A stretch of 64,000 nt of DNA from DUQW01 sp050953805 (GTDB lineage Bacteria; Bacillota_I; Bacilli_A; Acholeplasmatales; Acholeplasmataceae), in NCBI GenBank assembly GCA_050953805.1, contig JBMNNE010000002.1:310001-374000 (forward strand). The letters are read 5' to 3'. How positions within the stretch are numbered: the stretch's first letter is position 1; every line of letters begins with the position of its first letter. Below are positions 37,421 to 46,548 of the stretch, piece by piece. Made by a program: the position numbers and the translations under genes. The notes under the pieces were generated by a model, which saw only the letters and a program-made list of their open reading frames with translations, did no database searches and was not told the origin of the DNA.

Positions 37421-38251
37421 ATGGCGGTTAAAAAATATAAACCAACGACGAATGCTCGTCGTAACATGAGCGTCTTAACAAATGATGAAATTACAACGAC
37501 TACTCCTGAAAAATCACTACTTGCGCCAATTACTCGTTCGGGTGGCCGCAATAATCAAGGTGTAACAACTGTTAGATTCCGTGGCGGCGGAGCGAAAAGG
37601 AAATATCGTATTATTGATTTCAAGAGAAACAAAGACGATATTAAAGCAAAAGTAGCAACAATTGAGTATGATCCAAACCGTAGTGCTAACATTGCATTAT
37701 TAAATTACGTAGATGGAGAAAAAAGATATATCTTAGCTCCACAAGGATTAGAAGTAGGAATGGAAGTTGAATCAGGTCCTAACGCTGATATTAAAGTTGG
37801 TAATGCATTACCACTAATTAATATTCCAGTTGGTACTATTATTCATAACATCGAATTAAAGCCTGGACGCGGCGGACAAATCGCAAGAAGTGCGGGAACT
37901 AGCGCCCAAATTCTAGGTAGAGAAGAAAAATATGTTTTAATTAGACTTCAATCAGGTGAAGTTAGAAAGTTTTTAAATACTTGCCGTGCCACAGTTGGTA
38001 GTGTTGGTAATGAAGCACACGAATTAGTAACTATTGGTAAAGCAGGTAGAAAAAGACATATGGGATTTAAACCACATGTTAGAGGTTCAGCAATGAACCC
38101 AGTTGATCACCCTCACGGTGGTGGTGAAGGTAGAGCTCCAATTGGACGCCCAGCACCAATGACACCATGGGGTAAGAAAACACGTGGTGTTAAAACAAGA
38201 AGCGCGAAGAAGCAATCAAATGATTTAATCGTGCGTCGTCGTACGAAATAG
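37421..38251 (+). CDS. rplB: 50S ribosomal protein L2
   Basis: 276 aa core protein needed for subunit joining and peptidyl transfer. SGGRNNQGVTTVRFRGGG near the N-terminus, AGTSAQILGRE, and the C-terminal HPHGGGEGRAPIGR carrying the conserved His are present. RBS GAGGAGG. Confidence 0.98.
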   Translation: MAVKKYKPTTNARRNMSVLTNDEITTTTPEKSLLAPITRSGGRNNQGVTTVRFRGGGAKRKYRIIDFKRNKDDIKAKVATIEYDPNRSANIALLNYVDGEKRYILAPQGLEVGMEVESGPNADIKVGNALPLINIPVGTIIHNIELKPGRGGQIARSAGTSAQILGREEKYVLIRLQSGEVRKFLNTCRATVGSVGNEAHELVTIGKAGRKRHMGFKPHVRGSAMNPVDHPHGGGEGRAPIGRPAPMTPWGKKTRGVKTRSAKKQSNDLIVRRRTK

Positions 38252-38264
38252 GAGGAATTAAAAA

Positions 38265-38549
38265 ATGGCTCGTTCAATTAAAAAAGGTCCATTTTGTGAC
38301 TATAAATTATTAAGAAAAGTACGTGAACAAAATAAAGCGAATCAAAAAAGAGTAATTCAAACTTGGTCTCGCGGTTCAACGATTTTTCCTGATTTCGTCG
38401 GACACACAATCGCAGTTCACAACGGTAGAGAACATGTCCCTATTTATATAACTGAAGATATGGTTGGCCACAAATTAGGCGAATTTGCACCAACAAGAAC
38501 ATATCGTGGACATGATAAAGATGATAGAAAGGCGGCTAGACGTAAATGA
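38265..38549 (+). CDS. rpsS: 30S ribosomal protein S19
   Basis: 94 aa head protein. RSIKKGPFCDYKLLRKV, TWSRGSTIFPDFVGHTIAVH and GHKLGEFAPTRTYRGH are diagnostic. RBS AGGAGG. Ends in TGA that overlaps the rplV start codon (ATGA). Confidence 0.97.
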   Translation: MARSIKKGPFCDYKLLRKVREQNKANQKRVIQTWSRGSTIFPDFVGHTIAVHNGREHVPIYITEDMVGHKLGEFAPTRTYRGHDKDDRKAARRK

Positions 38550-38884
38550 TGGAAGCAAAAGCAACAGCAAAGACAGTTAGAATTGCACCAAGAAAAGCGA
38601 GACTTGTTGTCGATTTAATTCGCGGATTAGATGTTAGAGAAGCTCAAGCAGTTTTAATGTTTACTCCACGTGGTGCATCACCAGTCGTCTTAAAAGTTTT
38701 AAACAGCGCGATCGCCAACGCAGAAAACAACTATTCAATGAATGTAGATAATTTATATGTTAAAGAATGCTACGTTAATGAAGGAATTACAATGAAAAGA
38801 TTATTACCTCGTGCTAAGGGACAAGGTGATATTATTTCTAAAAGAACAAGCCACATTACTGTGGTAGTAGCAGAAAGAGAGTAG
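38546..38884 (+). CDS. rplV: 50S ribosomal protein L22
   Basis: 112 aa tunnel protein. TVRIAPRKARLVVDLIRG at the start and the beta-hairpin KRLLPRAKGQGDIISKRTSH that lines the tunnel are intact. Two consecutive ATGs (38546 and 38549) could start it; the first overlaps the rpsS stop and is used here. Confidence 0.96.
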   Translation: MMEAKATAKTVRIAPRKARLVVDLIRGLDVREAQAVLMFTPRGASPVVLKVLNSAIANAENNYSMNVDNLYVKECYVNEGITMKRLLPRAKGQGDIISKRTSHITVVVAERE

Positions 38885-38896
38885 AGGTGAGAAACA

Positions 38897-39658
38897 ATGG
38901 GTCAAAAAGTTAATCCGATCGGCTTAAGAATTGGTATTATTCGTAATTGGGATTCTAGATGGTATGCTGATTCTAAAGAAGTTGCCGAATTAATTAAAGA
39001 AGATTACTTAATTAGAGATCATCTAATGAAGGTTTATCATAACGGTTCAGTTTCTCACGTTGAAATTGAACGTTTAAAAGGAAAAGGAAAAAACCGAGTT
39101 AGACTAAGATTACATACAGCTAAACCGGGGGTTGTTATTGGTAGAGATGCTGAAAACAAGAAAAAGGTTGAAACTGAATTAGAAAGACTAACTGGAAAAG
39201 AAATCGTTTTAAACGTAATTGAAGTTAAAAGACCAGAAGCAAATGCTCAAATCGTAGCCGATAGTATGGCGAGACAACTTGAATCAAGAGCATCATTTAG
39301 AAGAGTTCAAAAAATTGCGATTCAAAGAGCTTTAAGAGCAGGAGCAAAAGGTGTTAAAACATTGGTTTCAGGACGCTTAGGTGGAGCGGAAATGGCAAGA
39401 AGCGAAGGATATTCTGAAGGTAGAGTTCCATTACATACACTTCGTGCTGATATTGATTATGCTACTGCTGAAGCGCTAACTACTTATGGTATTTTAGGCG
39501 TTAAAGTTTGGATTTATCACGGAGAAGTTTTACCAGGCCAAACCAGAGAAGACAATCAAAAGAAATTAGAAGATAGATTCTCTCAACAACGTGGTGGTGC
39601 ACGCCGTGGTCCTCGTCGTCAACCAAAACCTCAAAGTAGAGAACAAGGAGGCGAATAA
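38897..39658 (+). CDS. rpsC: 30S ribosomal protein S3
   Basis: 253 aa with KH domain (GRDAENKKKVETELERLTGK) and the C-terminal domain with VSGRLGGAEMARSE and DYATAEALTTYGILGVKVW. The C-terminal extension is rich in Arg, Gln and Pro (RGGARRGPRRQPKPQ), slightly longer than in Bacillus. RBS AGAGGTGAG. Confidence 0.97.
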   Translation: MGQKVNPIGLRIGIIRNWDSRWYADSKEVAELIKEDYLIRDHLMKVYHNGSVSHVEIERLKGKGKNRVRLRLHTAKPGVVIGRDAENKKKVETELERLTGKEIVLNVIEVKRPEANAQIVADSMARQLESRASFRRVQKIAIQRALRAGAKGVKTLVSGRLGGAEMARSEGYSEGRVPLHTLRADIDYATAEALTTYGILGVKVWIYHGEVLPGQTREDNQKKLEDRFSQQRGGARRGPRRQPKPQSREQGGE

Positions 39659-39660
39659 TT

Positions 39661-40086
39661 ATGTTGATGCCAAAAAGAACTAAGTTTCGCCGCCCTCATA
39701 GACTAAGCTATGAAGGAAAAGCGAAAGGATTAAATTTAGTAAATAACGGAGATTACGCTCTTGTAGCATTAGAAGGTGCATATATTACTGCCCGCCAAAT
39801 TGAAGCTTCAAGAATCGCGATGACGCGTTATATGAGAAGATTAGGAAAAGTCTGGATCAATATCTTCCCTCACTTATCAAGAACTAAAAAACCTTTAGAA
39901 GTGAGAATGGGTAGTGGTAAAGGTGCTCCTGATCATTGGGTTGCAGTTGTCAAAGAAGGAAAAGTTATGTTTGAAATCGGTGGAGTTACTGAAGCGGTTG
40001 CTAAAGAAGCTCTAAGATTAGCTTCACATAAACTTCCAATTAAGACTAAGATAGTATCAAGAGGTGAGCATAATGAAGGCCGCTGA
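39661..40086 (+). CDS. rplP: 50S ribosomal protein L16
   Basis: 141 aa protein near the A-site tRNA. MPKRTKFRRPHRLSYEGKA, RMGSGKGAPDHWVAVVKEG and EALRLASHKLPIKTKIV are hallmarks. The ATG at 39661 has the better RBS distance (GGAGG) than the ATG two codons later. Its end overlaps the rpmC start. Confidence 0.97.
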   Translation: MLMPKRTKFRRPHRLSYEGKAKGLNLVNNGDYALVALEGAYITARQIEASRIAMTRYMRRLGKVWINIFPHLSRTKKPLEVRMGSGKGAPDHWVAVVKEGKVMFEIGGVTEAVAKEALRLASHKLPIKTKIVSRGEHNEGR

Positions 40087-40264
40087 ATTAAGAAAATTTA
40101 GTAATGAAGAGTTAACGACTAAGATCGGACAACTTAAAGAAGAATTGTTTAACTTGCGTTTTCAATTAGCTGTTGGTCAATTAGAAGATACAGCTAAAAT
40201 TAGAAAAGTAAGAAAGACAATCGCTCAAATGCATACTATCATTACTGAGAGAAAGAGTAAATAA
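40073..40264 (+). CDS. rpmC: 50S ribosomal protein L29
   Basis: 63 aa helical-hairpin protein by the tunnel exit: KAAELRKFSNEELTTKIGQL and FNLRFQLAVGQLEDTAKIR. Start at 40073 six bases behind GAGGTG; a GTG at 40064 is inside that RBS. Overlaps the rplP end by 14 nt. Confidence 0.96.
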   Translation: MKAAELRKFSNEELTTKIGQLKEELFNLRFQLAVGQLEDTAKIRKVRKTIAQMHTIITERKSK

Positions 40265-40279
40265 TAGGAGGATACGAGA

Positions 40280-40537
40280 ATGGAAAGAAATAAACGAAAA
40301 GTATATCGCGGTGTTGTCGTATCAAATAAGATGGATAAAACCATTACTGTAGCGGTAGATAGATATCAAACTGACCGCTTATATGGTAAAAGAATTAAGA
40401 AAACTAAAAAGTTCTATGCTCATGATGAAGCTAACGAAGCCGGAATTGGTGATACAGTTGCCATCATGGAAACTAGACCACTTTCAAAAAATAAAAGATT
40501 TCGTCTTTTAAGAGTTATTGAAAAGTCTACACTATAA
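40280..40537 (+). CDS. rpsQ: 30S ribosomal protein S17
   Basis: 85 aa OB-fold assembly protein. RKVYRGVVVSNKMDKTITVA, Y-G-KRIKKTKKFYAHDE and DTVAIMETRPLSKNKRFRL match the family. RBS AGGAGG, 15 nt after rpmC. Confidence 0.97.
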   Translation: MERNKRKVYRGVVVSNKMDKTITVAVDRYQTDRLYGKRIKKTKKFYAHDEANEAGIGDTVAIMETRPLSKNKRFRLLRVIEKSTL

Positions 40538-40551
40538 GGAGGTAATTAGAA

Positions 40552-40920
40552 ATGATACAACAAGAATCAAGATTATTAATTGCCGATAATAGTGGCGCAA
40601 GAGAAATTTTAGTAATTAAAGTTCCAGGTGGAAGCGGAAGAAAATACGCTAACATCGGAGATGTAGTAATTGCGACAGTTAAAAAATCTTCACCAGGTGG
40701 AGCCGTTAAAAAAGGCGAAATCGTAAGAGCAGTTATCGTTAGAACTAAATCTGGTGTCAGAAGAAAAGATGGATCATATATTAAATTTGATGAAAATGCT
40801 GCCGTAATTTTAAGAGATGATTTAAACCCACGTGGTACCCGTATTTTTGGACCAGTGGCCAGAGAGTTAAGAGAGAAAAACTTTATGAGAATTTTATCTC
40901 TAGCTCCTGAAGTATTATAA
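40552..40920 (+). CDS. rplN: 50S ribosomal protein L14
   Basis: 122 aa. MIQQESRLLIADNSGAREIL, the RKDGSYIKFDENAAVIL stretch and RGTRIFGPVARELRE are near universal in L14. RBS AAGGAGG. Confidence 0.98.
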   Translation: MIQQESRLLIADNSGAREILVIKVPGGSGRKYANIGDVVIATVKKSSPGGAVKKGEIVRAVIVRTKSGVRRKDGSYIKFDENAAVILRDDLNPRGTRIFGPVARELREKNFMRILSLAPEVL

Positions 40921-40933
40921 GGAGGCGACTAAG

Positions 40934-41275
40934 ATGTATATTAAAACTGGAGATTTGGTTGCAGTTATCGCTGGTAAAGACCAATTTACTAAAGATAAAA
41001 AAGGCAACAAAGTTAGAACTACCGGTCGCGTTTTAAAAGTTTACCCTAAAACTAATCGAGTAATCGTTCAAGGAGTTAATATGGTGACTAAACACCAAGC
41101 ACCATCTCACCAAAACGAAAAAGGGCAAATTGTTGAAAAAGAAGCGCCAATTCATGTATCAAATGTGGCCTTAATTGATCCAAAAACTAAAACTCCAACT
41201 AGAATTGGAATTAGAGAAGTTGATGGAAAAAAGATTCGCTATGCTAAAAAATCAGGCGAAAATATTGATAAGTAA
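40934..41275 (+). CDS. rplX: 50S ribosomal protein L24
   Basis: 113 aa assembly initiator with a KOW motif (KTGDLVAVIAGKDQ...GRVLKVYPKTNRVIVQG). The charged insertion KDKKGNK is a local difference. RBS AAGGAGG. Confidence 0.95.
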   Translation: MYIKTGDLVAVIAGKDQFTKDKKGNKVRTTGRVLKVYPKTNRVIVQGVNMVTKHQAPSHQNEKGQIVEKEAPIHVSNVALIDPKTKTPTRIGIREVDGKKIRYAKKSGENIDK

Positions 41276-41288
41276 GGAGCGATAGTAT

Positions 41289-41828
41289 ATGCCAAGAATT
41301 AAAGATAAATATCAAAGTTCAGTCGTTCCTGAATTGATGAAGGAATTTGATTATACATCAGTTATGGAAGTTCCTAAAATTGAAAAAATCGTCGTTAACA
41401 TGGGATTAGGTGACGCTGTTCAAAATCCTAAAGTTGTTGAAGACGCAGTTAATGAATTAACGTTAATTACTGGTCAAAAACCAGTAATTACTAAAGCGAG
41501 AAAATCAATTTCTAACTTTAAATTAAGAGAAGGAATGATTGTTGGAGCTAAAGTAACATTAAGAGGAGAAAAAATGTATTATTTTTTCGATAAATTAGTG
41601 TCAATCGCTCTACCTCGTGTTAGAGACTTTAGAGGGCTTTCAAAAGATTCATTTGATGGAAGAGGAAATTATACACTTGGTGTTAGAGAACAATTAATTT
41701 TCCCTGAAATTAAATTTGATGATGTTAAAAAGGTCCGCGGAATGGACATTGTGATAGTTACAACAGCAAAGACAGACCAAGAAGGTAGAGCATTATTAGC
41801 TCACCTAGGTATGCCTTTTAAGAAGTAA
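41289..41828 (+). CDS. rplE: 50S ribosomal protein L5
   Basis: 179 aa 5S rRNA-binding protein. VPKIEKIVVNMGLGDAVQNP, GQKPVITKARKSISNFKLRE, RDFRGLSKDSFDGRGNYTLG and MDIVIVTTAKTDQEGRALL are all present. RBS AAGGAG. Confidence 0.98.
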   Translation: MPRIKDKYQSSVVPELMKEFDYTSVMEVPKIEKIVVNMGLGDAVQNPKVVEDAVNELTLITGQKPVITKARKSISNFKLREGMIVGAKVTLRGEKMYYFFDKLVSIALPRVRDFRGLSKDSFDGRGNYTLGVREQLIFPEIKFDDVKKVRGMDIVIVTTAKTDQEGRALLAHLGMPFKK

Positions 41829-41841
41829 GGAGTGAATAATC

Positions 41842-42111
41842 ATGGCTAAGAAATCAAAAATTGCGAAAAACGAACAACGTAAAGAAGTTTACTTAAGATA
41901 CCGCGATAAAGTTGAACAACTTAAAAAAGAAGGTCGCTATGATGAACTTCAAAAACTTCCAAGAGACGCATCAAGAACTAGAATTAGAAATCGTGATTCA
42001 ATTGATGGACGTCCAAGAGGGTATATATCTAAGTTTGGAATCTCTAGAGTAAAATTTAGAGAAATGGCTAACAGAGGCGAACTACCGGGCGTTAAAAAAT
42101 CAAGCTGGTAA
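41842..42111 (+). CDS. rpsN: 30S ribosomal protein S14, long zinc-independent form
   Basis: 89 aa, with the RDASRTRIRNRDSIDGRPRG and FGISRVKFREMANRGELPG motifs. There is no Cys in the protein. Most low-GC Gram-positives and mycoplasmas carry a 61-residue CxxC zinc form at this spc-operon position; here the longer C-minus form occupies the site. RBS AAGGAGTG. Confidence 0.95.
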   Translation: MAKKSKIAKNEQRKEVYLRYRDKVEQLKKEGRYDELQKLPRDASRTRIRNRDSIDGRPRGYISKFGISRVKFREMANRGELPGVKKSSW

Positions 42112-42127
42112 GAAGGAGGAAGCAAAA

Positions 42128-42526
42128 ATGGTTATGACTGATCCAATTGCTGATATGCTAACACGTATCAGAAATGCAAATAGAATGCGTCATGAAACTG
42201 TTGAAATCCCACAATCTAAAATGAAAGAAGAAATTGCTAAAATTTTAGTTAAAGAAGGATTTATCGTTTCATATGAAGTAGTACCAAGTGAAGTTCAAGG
42301 AACAATCGTTGTTACCTTAAAATACACTGATACACGCGAAAGAGTAATTAAAGGTTTAAAAAGGATATCGAAACCAGGACTTCGAGTTTACGCTAAAGTC
42401 GAAGAACTTCCACGAGTTTTAAATGGTTTAGGAATCGCCTTAATTTCTACATCTAAAGGTATAATGACTGACAAAGAAGCAAGATTAAACCAAGTTGGTG
42501 GCGAAGTACTTGCTTATGTATGGTAA
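42128..42526 (+). CDS. rpsH: 30S ribosomal protein S8
   Basis: 132 aa. TDPIADMLTRIRNANRMRHE at the start and GLGIALISTSKGIMTDKEAR with GGEVLAYVW at the end are typical. In E. coli S8 represses the spc operon. ATG at 42128 fits the GGAGGA site; an ATG at 42134 is possible. Confidence 0.97.
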   Translation: MVMTDPIADMLTRIRNANRMRHETVEIPQSKMKEEIAKILVKEGFIVSYEVVPSEVQGTIVVTLKYTDTRERVIKGLKRISKPGLRVYAKVEELPRVLNGLGIALISTSKGIMTDKEARLNQVGGEVLAYVW

Positions 42527-42541
42527 AAGGAGGGAATAGAT

Positions 42542-43081
42542 ATGTCACGTATAGGAAACAAAGTGATTAAAATTCCCCAAGGTGTTGAAGTTCTACTTCA
42601 TGAAAACAACGAAGTAGTTGTTAAGGGACCTAAAGGTGAATTAAAATCACAATTTAACCCATTAATTAATATTAAAATTGAAGGACACGAAATTAAATTA
42701 AGTCGTCCAAATAATGAAAGATTTACTCGTCAAATTCACGGAACCACAAGAGCGCTATTAGCCAATATGGTTCACGGAGTTCACGAAGAATTTAAGAAAA
42801 AATTAGTTATTATTGGGGTTGGATACCGTGCTCAAGTACAAGGGAAAACTTTAGTACTTACAATGGGATTCTCACACCCAGTTGAAATGCCAATTCCAGA
42901 AGGATTAAATGTTGTAGTTGATAAAAACACTGAAATTACAATTTCTGGGATTGATCGAGAATTAGTTGGTGAATTTGCGGCTAACGTTCGTAAAGTTAGA
43001 AAACCTGAACCTTATAAAGGAAAAGGAATTCGCTATGAAAATGAACATGTCCGTCGTAAAGCTGGAAAGACAGCTAAATAA
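42542..43081 (+). CDS. rplF: 50S ribosomal protein L6
   Basis: 179 aa two-domain protein. SRIGNKVIKIPQGVEV, HGTTRALLANMVHGV, GVGYRAQVQGKTL and the C-terminal RKPEPYKGKGIRYENEHVRR are intact. RBS GGAGGG. Confidence 0.97.
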   Translation: MSRIGNKVIKIPQGVEVLLHENNEVVVKGPKGELKSQFNPLINIKIEGHEIKLSRPNNERFTRQIHGTTRALLANMVHGVHEEFKKKLVIIGVGYRAQVQGKTLVLTMGFSHPVEMPIPEGLNVVVDKNTEITISGIDRELVGEFAANVRKVRKPEPYKGKGIRYENEHVRRKAGKTAK

Positions 43082-43095
43082 GGGAGGGAATTAAG

Positions 43096-43449
43096 ATGAT
43101 TAAAAAAGAATCAAATAACTTTTTAAGAAAAAGACGTCATTTAAGAATTAGAAATCATTTAATGGGAACTCCTACTCGCCCACGTTTAAGTGTTTATAGA
43201 TCTAATAAAGCAATGTATGTTCAAATTATTAATGATGTTGAAGGTCATACATTAATTAGTGCTCGTTCTCAAGAACTAGGATTAAATGGAAATAACAAAG
43301 AAGTTGCGGCTAAATTAGGTGAATTAATTGCCAAAAAAGCATTAGATGCTGGTATTAAACAAGTAGTATTTGATCGCAGCGGTTATTTATATCATGGTCG
43401 AGTTAAAGAATTAGCTGAAGCGGCTAGAAAAGCCGGCTTAGATTTTTAA
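43096..43449 (+). CDS. rplR: 50S ribosomal protein L18
   Basis: 117 aa 5S rRNA-binding protein: RKRRHLRIRNHLMGTPTRPR, RLSVYRSNKAMYVQIIND and FDRSGYLYHGRVKELAEAAR. RBS GGGAGGG. Confidence 0.97.
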   Translation: MIKKESNNFLRKRRHLRIRNHLMGTPTRPRLSVYRSNKAMYVQIINDVEGHTLISARSQELGLNGNNKEVAAKLGELIAKKALDAGIKQVVFDRSGYLYHGRVKELAEAARKAGLDF

Positions 43450-43462
43450 GGAGGTTAGAGCA

Positions 43463-43969
43463 ATGCAAAGAGAACCAAGAAGACAACCAGAAGAAAAAGA
43501 ATTTGAAGAAAGAGTTGTTCATATTAACCGCGTTACTAAAGTTGTTAAAGGTGGAAGAAGATTCCGTTTCTCAGCATTAGTTGTCGTTGGTGATAAAAAA
43601 GGTCGAGTTGGATTTGGTACTGGTAAAGCTCAAGAAGTACCTGACGCCATTAAAAAAGCAGTTGAAGCTGCTAAAAATAATTTAATTGAAGTTCCCATCG
43701 TTGGAACAACAATTCCTCATGAAGCTACCGGAGTCTTCGGTGCTGGACGCGTTTTAATGAGACCAGCTTCTGAAGGTACTGGAATTATTGCCGGTGGGGC
43801 AGTTAGATCGATTTTCGAACTAGCTGGAATTAATGACGTATTATCTAAATCATTAGGAACATCAACTCCGATTAATATGGTTCGCGCAACTTTCGAAGGT
43901 TTAGCGACCTTAAGAACAGTTGAACAAGTTGCTAAACTGCGCGGAATTAGAGTGGAGGATGTCCTATGA
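43463..43969 (+). CDS. rpsE: 30S ribosomal protein S5
   Basis: 168 aa with the double-stranded-RNA-binding-like N-domain (RVTKVVKGGRRFRFSALVVV) and the S5 C-domain (RPASEGTGIIAGGAVRSIFE, GIN-DVLSKSLGTSTPIN). RBS AAGGAGG. Ends in TGA overlapping the rpmD start. Confidence 0.97.
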   Translation: MQREPRRQPEEKEFEERVVHINRVTKVVKGGRRFRFSALVVVGDKKGRVGFGTGKAQEVPDAIKKAVEAAKNNLIEVPIVGTTIPHEATGVFGAGRVLMRPASEGTGIIAGGAVRSIFELAGINDVLSKSLGTSTPINMVRATFEGLATLRTVEQVAKLRGIRVEDVL

Positions 43970-44145
43970 AATTAAGAATTACATTAACTAGAAGTTTAAT
44001 TGGAAGAAAGCCAAATCAAGTTAAAACAGCTAAAGCATTAGGCTTACATCGTGTTGGACATTCAGTAGAAGTCCCTAAAAACGAAGCAACATTAGGAATG
44101 GTTAATACCATTAGCCATTTAGTTGAAGTTTTGGAATTAAATTAA
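43966..44145 (+). CDS. rpmD: 50S ribosomal protein L30
   Basis: Short gene of 59 aa: LRITLTRSLIGRKPNQVKTA, ALGLHRVGHSVEVPKNE and GMVNTISHLVEV match L30. ATG overlaps the rpsE stop (ATGA), RBS GGAGGAT lies within rpsE. Conserved position between rpsE and rplO supports it. Confidence 0.95.
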   Translation: MKLRITLTRSLIGRKPNQVKTAKALGLHRVGHSVEVPKNEATLGMVNTISHLVEVLELN

Positions 44146-44158
44146 GGAGGTTAGGAAA

Positions 44159-44593
44159 ATGTTAAGTAATTTACAACCAAACACTCCTCGTAAAAATCGT
44201 AAAAGAATTGGTAGAGGAATCGGTAGTGGCACCGGTAAAACCGCAGGAAAAGGTCATAAAGGACAACTTGCGAGATCTGGCGGAAAAACTAGACCAGGCT
44301 TTGAAGGGGGACAACTACCATTATTTCAACGTTTACCAAAACGTGGATTTAAAAATGTAAATCATAAAGATCACGCAATTGTTAATCTTAAAGATTTAGA
44401 AGTCTTTAATGATGGCGATGTTGTGACACCAGAAGTATTGTTAGAAAGAAGAATTATTTCTAAACATAAAGATGGAGTTAAAATACTAGGACATGGTACT
44501 TTAACGAAAAAACTTACGGTCAAAGCCAATTTATTTTCTAAAAACGCTATTACAGCTATTGAATCAGTTGGTGGAACTACCGAGGTGATTTAA
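44159..44593 (+). CDS. rplO: 50S ribosomal protein L15
   Basis: 144 aa. The Gly/Arg-rich N-terminus RIGRGIGSGTGKTAGKGHKG, SGGKTRPGFEGGQLPLFQRL and PKRGFKN are diagnostic. RBS AAGGAGG. One base separates it from secY. Confidence 0.97.
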   Translation: MLSNLQPNTPRKNRKRIGRGIGSGTGKTAGKGHKGQLARSGGKTRPGFEGGQLPLFQRLPKRGFKNVNHKDHAIVNLKDLEVFNDGDVVTPEVLLERRIISKHKDGVKILGHGTLTKKLTVKANLFSKNAITAIESVGGTTEVI

Positions 44594-44594
44594 C

Positions 44595-45899
44595 ATGTGG
44601 GCGCGCATTAAACGTCTATTATCTAATAAAAAGATTATGGTAAGATTTGCCTTTACCTTAGTTATTTTATTAGTCTTTAGAATCGTTTCGTATATTCCGG
44701 TACCGTTATATAATACCGCAGCAATTGACGCTATGTTTGCACAAAGTGGCAGTTTCTTCGCGATTTTAAATAACTTCACTGGTCAAGCTTTACAAAGATT
44801 TTCAATCTTAGCATTAGGAATTTCACCATATATTACAGCATCGATTGTTTTACAATTATTACAAATGGTAATTCCAGCTATGAAAGAATTAGCGGAAACT
44901 GGAGAAGCAGGAAAAGCTAAAATTAATCGCTGGACGAGAATCTTAGCTGTTGTCTTAGCATTTATTCAAGGTTTAGCCTTAATTTTAGGAATATCAACTG
45001 GTCCAGGAAATGTTTACCACGCAAGATATACTGGAAATTATACTTTCGGATATTTCTATATGGCACTAACCATTGCCGCAGGTACTGCATTTTCAATTTG
45101 GATTGCTGATATGGTAACTAAAAAAGGAATTGGTAATGGAACTTCATTATTAATTGTTGCTGGGATCGTGACAAGTATTCCAACTATGTTTTCCGTAATG
45201 TGGCAATACTATATTATTGATAAAACTAACGGAAATTGGTCATATGTATGGTTTATAGTAATTACATTATTATATTTTGGAATTTTACTAGCAGTAGTAT
45301 TTATGGAATCAGCTCAAAGAAAAATTCCAATCCAATATGCGAATCGTCAAGGTAAAAGTGATGCTAATATTCCAATGAAGTTAAATAGTGCTGGAGTTAT
45401 CCCAGTAATCTTCGCTTCAACAATATTATCAATTCCAATGACAATCACCGGATTTTTCACTCAAGATGTTAATTCCGGATGGGGGTATTGGATTAACCAA
45501 ATTTTTGGTTACACTAATCCAATTGGATTCATATTATATGTAGTATTAATCGTAGTATTTTCATTCTTCTATTCGTTCTTACAAATTGATCCTGCGAAAA
45601 TTTCCGATAACTTATCAAAAGCTAACGCATATATTCCAGGGGTAAGACCGGGAGAAGATACACAAAACTTTATTGCAAAACTACTTTTTAAAGTAACAAT
45701 TATTGGGACTACTTACTTAGTAATATTAGCAATATTACCAATCGTTACTAGCGCAATTTTCGGGTTACAAGGTGGCGCTGGACAAGCGATTATTCTTGGT
45801 GGTACCAGTTTGTTAATTGTTGTTGGTGTCGCTATTGAAACCGCAGAACAACTTGAAACTGATGCTGAACAAGATGAGTATAAAGGGATTTTTGGGTGA
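44595..45899 (+). CDS. secY: Protein translocase subunit SecY
   Basis: 434 aa channel subunit of the Sec translocon with ten predicted membrane helices. Family motifs include RIVSYIPVP in the first helix, LGISPYITASIVLQLL in the plug/TM2 region, IWIADMVTKKGIGNG, ESAQRKIPIQYANRQ and KLNSAGVIPVIFA in the cytoplasmic loops, and RPGEDTQNF. RBS CGAGGTG. It exports the lipoproteins and anchored enzymes found elsewhere in the window. Ends in TGA five bases before adk. Confidence 0.98.
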   Translation: MWARIKRLLSNKKIMVRFAFTLVILLVFRIVSYIPVPLYNTAAIDAMFAQSGSFFAILNNFTGQALQRFSILALGISPYITASIVLQLLQMVIPAMKELAETGEAGKAKINRWTRILAVVLAFIQGLALILGISTGPGNVYHARYTGNYTFGYFYMALTIAAGTAFSIWIADMVTKKGIGNGTSLLIVAGIVTSIPTMFSVMWQYYIIDKTNGNWSYVWFIVITLLYFGILLAVVFMESAQRKIPIQYANRQGKSDANIPMKLNSAGVIPVIFASTILSIPMTITGFFTQDVNSGWGYWINQIFGYTNPIGFILYVVLIVVFSFFYSFLQIDPAKISDNLSKANAYIPGVRPGEDTQNFIAKLLFKVTIIGTTYLVILAILPIVTSAIFGLQGGAGQAIILGGTSLLIVVGVAIETAEQLETDAEQDEYKGIFG

Positions 45900-45904
45900 T
45901 TTAA

Positions 45905-46546
45905 ATGATCGTAATTTTACTAGGAGCACCTGGAGCCGGTAAAGGCTCACAAGCTGAATTATTAGTAAAGAGATATCATATCCCACATATTGCAACCGGC
46001 GATATTTTTAGAGAGCACTTTAAAAAAGAAACACCGATCGGTAAATTAGCACGCGAATATATCAATAAAGGGCAATTAGTACCAGATCAATTAACTAACG
46101 ATATCGTAAGAGATCGTCTATCAGCAAAAGATGTGGCAAAGGGTTTTATTTTAGATGGATATCCTAGAAATATCAACCAAGCTGAGGCATTAGATAATTT
46201 AATTAGACGTCACGGATGGGAAATTAATGCAGTTATTAATATTGCCCCACCTCAAGATATTTTAGTTGAAAGAATTAGTGGGAGAAGAATTTGTTCTAAA
46301 TGTGGTGCGGTTTACCATGTTACCAATAAAAAACCTAAGGTAGACGGAGTTTGTGATATCTGTGATGGAGCGATCGTTCAACGGGCTGATGATCGTGAAG
46401 AAACAGTTTTAAAAAGATTAGAAGTTTATGAAAATCAAACTAAAGAATTAATTGATTATTATCGAAATCAAGGAGTTTTACATGATGTATCAGGACTTGA
46501 AATAGAAAAAACTGATCAAGAAGTAGTCGCAATCTTAGGAGAATAA
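45905..46546 (+). CDS. adk: Adenylate kinase
   Basis: 213 aa, interconverts ATP, ADP and AMP. P-loop LGAPGAGKGSQAE, GDIFREHFK, FILDGYPRNINQA and a Cys4 zinc-binding LID (CSKCGAVYHV...CDICDG) typical of Gram-positive enzymes. No separate RBS is strong; translation may couple to secY, whose stop is 5 nt upstream. Confidence 0.97.
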   Translation: MIVILLGAPGAGKGSQAELLVKRYHIPHIATGDIFREHFKKETPIGKLAREYINKGQLVPDQLTNDIVRDRLSAKDVAKGFILDGYPRNINQAEALDNLIRRHGWEINAVINIAPPQDILVERISGRRICSKCGAVYHVTNKKPKVDGVCDICDGAIVQRADDREETVLKRLEVYENQTKELIDYYRNQGVLHDVSGLEIEKTDQEVVAILGE

Positions 46547-46548
46547 TC

